Assembly (NCBI RefSeq): GCF_000230895.2
Contig: NC_016604.1
Span: 62,001 to 126,000 of the forward strand
Length of the DNA: 64,000 bases
From: Mycolicibacterium rhodesiae NBB3
Lineage (GTDB): Bacteria > Actinomycetota > Actinomycetes > Mycobacteriales > Mycobacteriaceae
Direction of reading: 5' to 3'
The position numbers and the translations under genes are program-made. The notes beneath the pieces are model-generated. The model made no database searches, was not told where the DNA came from, and was given only the letters and a program-made list of their open reading frames with translations. Below are positions 59,957 through 64,000 of the stretch, in pieces (the first letter of the stretch is position 1; each line of letters begins with the position of its first letter).

Positions 59957-60387
59957 CAGACCACTTCGTACACGTCGTAGCGCAGCGTGTCTCCGAAGAA
60001 GCGCCCCTTGGCCACGCCGAGGATTCGGGTCAGCCAACCGTATCGTTCGTCACCCGTCTCGAAGTACATCGACGAAAAGACGCCACCGTTCGCCGCGTCC
60101 ATGCGGCCGGTGTAGCTGACGAATATTGTTGCACCGTCGTCGGTCTCGAGCGTGAGTCGAGCATCCACGAGGACGCGTCCCGACGGTTCCACGAAAGCCC
60201 AATCAGCGGCCGCGCGGCCCTTGAGGGAGGCCTTCAACCGGTCACCCTCGAATCGGGCACTGGTGATCTCGCCGATGGTCCGGCTACCGGACGGGCCGGA
60301 GGACACGGTGATCGGTTCGGCGAGTTTATAGCGGACGTGACACAACGGTCTCAACGCCGCCGCGTCCGGACCGCCGTCGCCGCTCAT
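59956..60387 (-). CDS. DUF3237 family protein
   Basis: About 143 residues of the DUF3237 beta-barrel family: VSSGPSGSRTIGEITSARFEG, DARLTLETDDGATIFVSYTGRM, FETGDERYGWLTRILGVAKGR and YDVYEV are the usual blocks. The family has no settled biochemical role, but it recurs in aromatic and steroid degradation clusters. ATG 60387 is chosen; a TTG at 60396 that overlaps the stop of the VOC gene is an alternative. It is coupled to the hydrolase downstream (TGATG). Confidence 0.85.
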   Translation of the reverse strand: MSGDGGPDAAALRPLCHVRYKLAEPITVSSGPSGSRTIGEITSARFEGDRLKASLKGRAAADWAFVEPSGRVLVDARLTLETDDGATIFVSYTGRMDAANGGVFSSMYFETGDERYGWLTRILGVAKGRFFGDTLRYDVYEVV

Positions 60388-60392
60388 GGCTG

Positions 60393-61286
60393 TCAACTGA
60401 CCGCAAGAATCTCGATGACCGCACCGTGGCAGGTGGCGGGATCGGCAATGAGTCGCTTCTCATTGCGTTCGGCGATCACCACCGCATGGTCGGCGAGGTG
60501 GGACTCGGCCTTGGCCAAATCGGCGGTCTCGAAGACACAACAGTGGATGATCTCGCCGTTGGCCTCGAGGTCGCGCGCGGCAACCGTGTCGGTCGACGTC
60601 GGCGCGATCAACTCGACGGTCGTGTTGGTGCCCAACTGCATGCGACGACGTCGCGAGCCCGCCACCGTCTCCTCTGCCAGGATTGTGGCCCCCAGCGCGG
60701 CGTAGACGGCGGTTGCGCGCTCGAGTTCGTGCACGACTACTCCGACTCGCCAGCCCTCGATCGACAGCGGATGTTCTCGCCACCGCTGGACCGACCATTT
60801 GGCGAGAAAGCGTGGATCTTCCCATTTGCCTGGCACACCGAGCGGGCCGGGTTTGTCCTCTACGTAGGGCATGAACTCGAGTTGACCTGCGGTGTCCTTC
60901 GGGTGAGTGAACACCGGACTCATCGGCTGGGCGACCATCGCGTCACGTCCAGAGCCCGCCAGCCCGAAGCACCGAACCCCTTCAGCGGTGAGCGCATCGT
61001 AGATGTCCGCAGGTGGGCTGTTCACGAAGTAGGCCGATGCGTGCAGATGTGACCCGAAGCGGGTGAGGAACTTGCCCAGCGGCAGGTGCGCGCCCTCCGC
61101 GGTCGGTTCCATCACATCGATGGCGAGATCTGCAATGGCCACCATTGAGGCCCAACGCTTCTCAGGGTCCAGCCACTCGTCGGTGAAGACGTCCACCGCG
61201 CCGAAGACATCGCGATACCAATCGGTGACGGTGCGATACTCATCGACGACGTGGTTTACATGCCACTGCTTGCCGATATCGATCAA
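60393..61286 (-). CDS. Two-domain VOC-superfamily protein
   Basis: About 297 residues with two VOC modules. The first (IGKQWHVNHVVDEYRTVTDWYRDVFGA, FGSHLHASAYFVN, QLEFMPY) keeps His/His/Glu at the metal-ligand positions. The second (GWRVGVVVHELERATAVYAALGA, EIIHCCVFET, VIEILAVS) has lost the first His. Type I extradiol dioxygenases have the same size and two modules but use the second one, so ring cleavage is not supported. TTG 61286 follows GAGGTG at six bases; GTG 61334 is an in-frame alternative. Upstream lies a palindrome shared with the divergent FadE operon. Confidence 0.82.
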   Translation of the reverse strand: MIDIGKQWHVNHVVDEYRTVTDWYRDVFGAVDVFTDEWLDPEKRWASMVAIADLAIDVMEPTAEGAHLPLGKFLTRFGSHLHASAYFVNSPPADIYDALTAEGVRCFGLAGSGRDAMVAQPMSPVFTHPKDTAGQLEFMPYVEDKPGPLGVPGKWEDPRFLAKWSVQRWREHPLSIEGWRVGVVVHELERATAVYAALGATILAEETVAGSRRRRMQLGTNTTVELIAPTSTDTVAARDLEANGEIIHCCVFETADLAKAESHLADHAVVIAERNEKRLIADPATCHGAVIEILAVS

Positions 61287-61338
61287 GTCGATCACCTCAC
61301 CGATCGATTGTTCCCCGATGCGTCCAAAGAACACTATG

Positions 61339-61357
61339 ACAGATACTGTATATCTGT
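61339..61357. promoter_or_regulatory. Palindromic site ACAGATA-CTGTA-TATCTGT
   Basis: Seven-base perfect arms with a five-base centre lie between the divergent VOC gene and the acyl-CoA dehydrogenase gene (GTG 61405). The AT-rich site stands out in GC-rich surroundings. Position and symmetry suggest an operator controlling both directions. Whether the regulator is the same as for the other promoters of the island is not shown, as the core word differs. Confidence 0.5.
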
Positions 61358-61404
61358 TGGTGCCCGTATCCGCTGGAGCCACGGGCCGACCGGGAGGACG
61401 CAGC

Positions 61405-62550
61405 GTGTCGACAGCGACGGCAAGCGAGGCCGAAATCCAGCTGTTCGTGTCCACCACCCGCGCCTTTCTCGACCGCGAGATGTCCATCGAACACATTCGG
61501 GACTTGAACAAGAACGACCGTGGATTCGACAAGGCCTGGTGGCGGCGCGGTGCCGAACTCGGCTGGACGAGCTTGCTGGTACCTGAGGACCTCGGGGGCG
61601 GTTGTGTCACTGGCGATCCGGTCACCGATGCGGCGCGCATCGCCGAGCAGTTCGGCCGAAGTGTTGCCCCCGGCCCGTTGATCCCGATCAGTGCTGTCGC
61701 CACTGCCCTAGCGGAGGCGTCCAATTCGGCCGCACATCACACCCTGCTGGCCTCATTGATCGAAGGATCCGCGATCGCCGCGTGCGCGGTCGATGAGCCT
61801 GGACGGGCGTTCGGCACATCACCGACGACGACTGCCACACGATCCACTGACGGCTACTGCATCACCGGTGTCAAGGATCGTGTCGAAGCCGCACAGCACT
61901 GCGACGTGTTTCTCATCAGTGCCGTATGCGAGGGAGCCCTGCGCCAATTCGTCGTGGCGTCCGGTGCGCCGGGTGTCTCCATCGAGCGCATACCGACTGT
62001 CGACTTCGTCAAGGACTACGGCCGTGTGCGATTCGACAATGTCGAAGTGGTGGCGGAGTCCGTCGTCGGCGGACCGGACGAGACAGCGCAACTGATGGCT
62101 CGCCAGACGCTGGTCGCTCAAGTCCTGCAGTGTGCCGAAATGGTCGGCGCATTGGACAGCGTGTTCACGATGACAGTGGCGTGGGCGCGTGATCGTCACA
62201 GCTTCGGGCGGCCGCTGGCGTCCTACCAGGCGCTCAAACACCGCTTCGCCGACCTCAAAACCCAGCTGGAAGCCTGCCGGGCCATCGCGGCGCGCGCGGC
62301 CCGCGACGTCAGCGCGAGGGCGGAGAACGCGGCACTCACGGTCAGCGCCGCCAAGGCGTACATCGGCGAATACTCGGTCGCGATAATGCAGGACTGCATT
62401 CAGTTGCACGGCGGTATCGGCGTCACGTGGGAACACGATCTCCATCTGTTCCTCCGCAGAATCGAGGTCAACCGCGCGCTGTTCGGCACGACAGAGGAAC
62501 ACCAGGAAAACGTCTTCGCGCTCTCCGAGAAGTTGGGCAAGGCGAAATGA
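61405..62550 (+). CDS. Acyl-CoA dehydrogenase, subunit of a second pair (FadE-like)
   Basis: A 381-residue subunit related to the second subunit of the first pair: DRHSFGRPLASYQALKHRFADLK, then HGGIGVTWEHDLHLFLRRIEVNR with the glutamate that serves as base in FadE27-like chains. The N-terminal half is divergent. GTG 61405 has GGGAGGA at six bases; the longer open frame to 61063 runs through the promoter and the divergent gene. The stop overlaps the start of the partner subunit (ATGA). Confidence 0.9.
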   Translation: MSTATASEAEIQLFVSTTRAFLDREMSIEHIRDLNKNDRGFDKAWWRRGAELGWTSLLVPEDLGGGCVTGDPVTDAARIAEQFGRSVAPGPLIPISAVATALAEASNSAAHHTLLASLIEGSAIAACAVDEPGRAFGTSPTTTATRSTDGYCITGVKDRVEAAQHCDVFLISAVCEGALRQFVVASGAPGVSIERIPTVDFVKDYGRVRFDNVEVVAESVVGGPDETAQLMARQTLVAQVLQCAEMVGALDSVFTMTVAWARDRHSFGRPLASYQALKHRFADLKTQLEACRAIAARAARDVSARAENAALTVSAAKAYIGEYSVAIMQDCIQLHGGIGVTWEHDLHLFLRRIEVNRALFGTTEEHQENVFALSEKLGKAK

Positions 62551-63782
62551 CCGAAACCGTCGAGGAGTTCGCCGAAAGAGCTCGCGACTGGCTCGCGGAC
62601 AACATGCCGCCGCTGACCGGCAATACACAGCCTGCGCTGGATCGCGCCGAGGACAGCACATGGCGACGAGCCCGCGAGCTCCAACGTCGGCTCTATGACG
62701 GCGGATTCGCAGGCATCTGCTTCCCTAGGGAGTATGGCGGCCTCGGCTTGGACTACGCGTATCAGGCCGCGTTCAACAAGGTGGCCGAGCCCTACGAGAT
62801 GCCGCTTGCGCTCAACATCCCCAGCCTGACGATATGCAGCGCGACCCTGCTCGATGCCGGCAGCGAGGAGCAGAAGCGCACGCGGATTGCTGCTGCATTG
62901 CGGGGTGACGAGGTGCTGTGCCAATTGCTATCCGAACCCGGCGGCGGATCCGATCTGGCGGGCGTCACGACCCGCGCAGACCGATCGGGTGACAAGTGGA
63001 TCCTCAACGGCGCCAAGACCTGGAGCAGCAGTGCCTTCGCCGCAGATTTCGGCCTGTGCCTGGTGCGCACAAACTGGGATGTGCCCAAGCACGAGGGGCT
63101 CACGATGTTCCTGGTGCCGCTGCGGTCCCCGGGGCTGACGCTGCGACGGATCCGTCAAGTGAACGGGTCCGCCGAGTTCTGCGAGGAGTTCTTCGACGAC
63201 GTCGAACTATCCGACGAGCACGTGGTCGGCGAGGTCGGAGGAGGGTGGGCCGTCGCCTCAAGACAGCTGTTCCACGAGCGTCGCGCGGTGGCGAAAGGAT
63301 CTGAGTACGCAAATTGCGGGGCTTCCGAGGAAAGGCGTGACGGCGCTTTCGATCTCGTAGCTCTGGTGCACGCCACCGGTCAGTCCGACGATCGGTGGGC
63401 GCGGCGGCTGGCGGGACGCGCGCTGGCTCACCGTATCGTCGAGAAAGCATTGGGCGAGAGCGTCTTTCACGGGGTTTCCACCGGAGTGATGCCGCCTGCA
63501 TCGGGCTCCATCACCCGCCTCTACTACGCACTCTGCGAGAACCTGAATCTCGATGCCGCTGTGGCGCTGGCCGGACCGGGGGCAGTGGTAGGTGCGGCGA
63601 ACCAGGACCTCCTGGCGATCGGGCAGAAGTATCTGTCGCGGCAAACCGTGTGCATCGGTGGCGGCACGACGGAGATCGCGCGAAACATCATTGCCGAACG
63701 CGTGCTTGACTTTCCGCGTGAGTACGCCGCTGACCGCGGCGTTCCGTTCAAGGATGTGCAACGAGGTGGCACACGACGATGA
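62547..63782 (+). CDS. Acyl-CoA dehydrogenase, partner subunit of the second pair (FadE-like)
   Basis: A 411-residue subunit with CQLLSEPGGGSDLAGVTTRADR, KTWSSSAFAADFGLCLVRTNWD, SAEFCEEFFDDVELSDEHVVGEVGGGW and the C-terminal GGGTTEIARNIIAERVLDFPRE. It corresponds to the first subunit of the pair at 38579-40835, but the order is reversed here. Both subunit types in tandem, each overlapping by four bases, point to a heteromeric dehydrogenase for a bulky CoA ester. The stop overlaps the dehydratase-like gene. Confidence 0.92.
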   Translation: MTETVEEFAERARDWLADNMPPLTGNTQPALDRAEDSTWRRARELQRRLYDGGFAGICFPREYGGLGLDYAYQAAFNKVAEPYEMPLALNIPSLTICSATLLDAGSEEQKRTRIAAALRGDEVLCQLLSEPGGGSDLAGVTTRADRSGDKWILNGAKTWSSSAFAADFGLCLVRTNWDVPKHEGLTMFLVPLRSPGLTLRRIRQVNGSAEFCEEFFDDVELSDEHVVGEVGGGWAVASRQLFHERRAVAKGSEYANCGASEERRDGAFDLVALVHATGQSDDRWARRLAGRALAHRIVEKALGESVFHGVSTGVMPPASGSITRLYYALCENLNLDAAVALAGPGAVVGAANQDLLAIGQKYLSRQTVCIGGGTTEIARNIIAERVLDFPREYAADRGVPFKDVQRGGTRR

Positions 63783-64000
63783 CGTTGATCACCGACCGCT
63801 TGCGCGCCGCGATCGGCGTCTGGCACGAACAGGACGGACCGGTATTCCCCATCGATTCCTCGGATATCCGCCGGTGGGCGATCGCCACTTATTGGCCACA
63901 GCAGCCGCCGCGCTTGTTCTGGGACGAGGACTACGCCCGCACCACTCGCTGGGGTGGCGTCATCGCTCCCGACGACTTCAATCCGTTCGCGTGGCCCATC
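63779..64000 (+). CDS. FAS1/MaoC-like dehydratase-domain protein, 3'-truncated by the window end
   Basis: 74 residues are visible from ATG 63779, which overlaps the FadE stop. The sequence SSDIRRWAIATYW, RLFWDEDYARTTRWGGVIAPDDFNPFAWPI is close to residues 33-83 of the protein at 58011-58490, so the two are paralogues of the ChsH1-like group. Placement straight after a heteromeric acyl-CoA dehydrogenase pair repeats the igr-operon logic, in which dehydrogenation is followed by hydration of the enoyl-CoA. The rest of the gene lies outside the window. Confidence 0.85.
   Translation, partial: MTLITDRLRAAIGVWHEQDGPVFPIDSSDIRRWAIATYWPQQPPRLFWDEDYARTTRWGGVIAPDDFNPFAWPI

Noticed and set aside
60393..61286. 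Type I extradiol ring-cleavage dioxygenase
   Set aside because: Size and two VOC modules fit, but the metal ligands are kept in the first module and lost in the second, the reverse of that family.
1..64000. Mobile elements, tRNA genes or CRISPR arrays
   Set aside because: I saw no transposase or integrase motifs, no terminal repeats flanking a block, no spaced direct repeats and no tRNA-like cloverleaf. A dedicated tRNA search could still find one.

Overview
The window looks like a chromosomal segment of a high-GC actinomycete, most probably a rapid-growing mycobacterium (Mycolicibacterium-like). The reasons are a DesA3-type desaturase beside its reductase, a short-chain dehydrogenase of the mycofactocin-coupled type, many acyl-CoA dehydrogenase, thiolase-like and CaiB genes of the kind mycobacteria use on sterols, and several start codons sitting 6-8 bases downstream of a TANNNT hexamer with no Shine-Dalgarno sequence (leaderless transcription). 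I saw no transposase, integrase, CRISPR array, rRNA or tRNA.

Region 1 (1-2314): an electron-transfer reductase, cut by the window start, and an acyl-lipid/acyl-CoA desaturase. Region 2 (2320-13678, minus strand): a compact polyketide locus read in the order FAD-dependent halogenase-family oxidoreductase, single-module type I PKS (KS-AT-DH-KR-ACP, the layout of 6-methylsalicylate-type iterative synthases), ABC-2 exporter ATPase and permease, cation:proton antiporter, and a LigB/DODA-type extradiol dioxygenase whose frame is broken by one base. Region 3 (13943-20683): a formate/nitrite-type channel, a mycofactocin-type SDR behind a near-perfect 26-bp palindrome, a DsbA/Rv2466c-like protein, a BKACE (DUF849) enzyme and a self-sufficient P450-reductase fusion. 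Region 4 (20768-26752): a three-subunit molybdenum hydroxylase (FAD, 2Fe-2S and Mo subunits) facing a VWA protein and a MoxR AAA ATPase, its probable maturation pair. Region 5 (26885-30020): an O-methyltransferase, an SDR, a small membrane-type ORF and a hypothetical gene.

Region 6 (30035 to the end) is a dense catabolic island of about 34 kb with many strand switches. It holds an amidohydrolase, an aldehyde dehydrogenase, a Rieske oxygenase, four P450s, two thiolase-fold proteins without the nucleophilic cysteine (each next to a DUF35/OB-fold partner), two pairs of acyl-CoA dehydrogenase subunits, four CaiB/BaiF CoA-transferase genes (one a double-domain fusion), two crotonases, several SDRs, an acyl-CoA synthetase, an SMP-30 lactonase, two FAS1/MaoC-like dehydratases, VOC, SnoaL, SRPBCC and DUF3237 proteins, and a frameshifted alpha/beta hydrolase.

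The most coherent reading of region 6 is a degradation pathway for a bulky hydrophobic ring compound (steroid-, terpenoid- or alicyclic-like). P450 and Rieske hydroxylation would be followed by oxidation to the acid, CoA activation by ligase or CoA transfer, dehydrogenation by heteromeric FadE pairs, hydration by MaoC-like proteins and retro-aldol cleavage by Ltp2/DUF35-type complexes, as in the mycobacterial igr operon of cholesterol side-chain breakdown. The substrate is not identifiable from sequence. Region 2 is the best candidate for an uncharacterised biosynthetic pathway and region 6 for an uncharacterised catabolic one.
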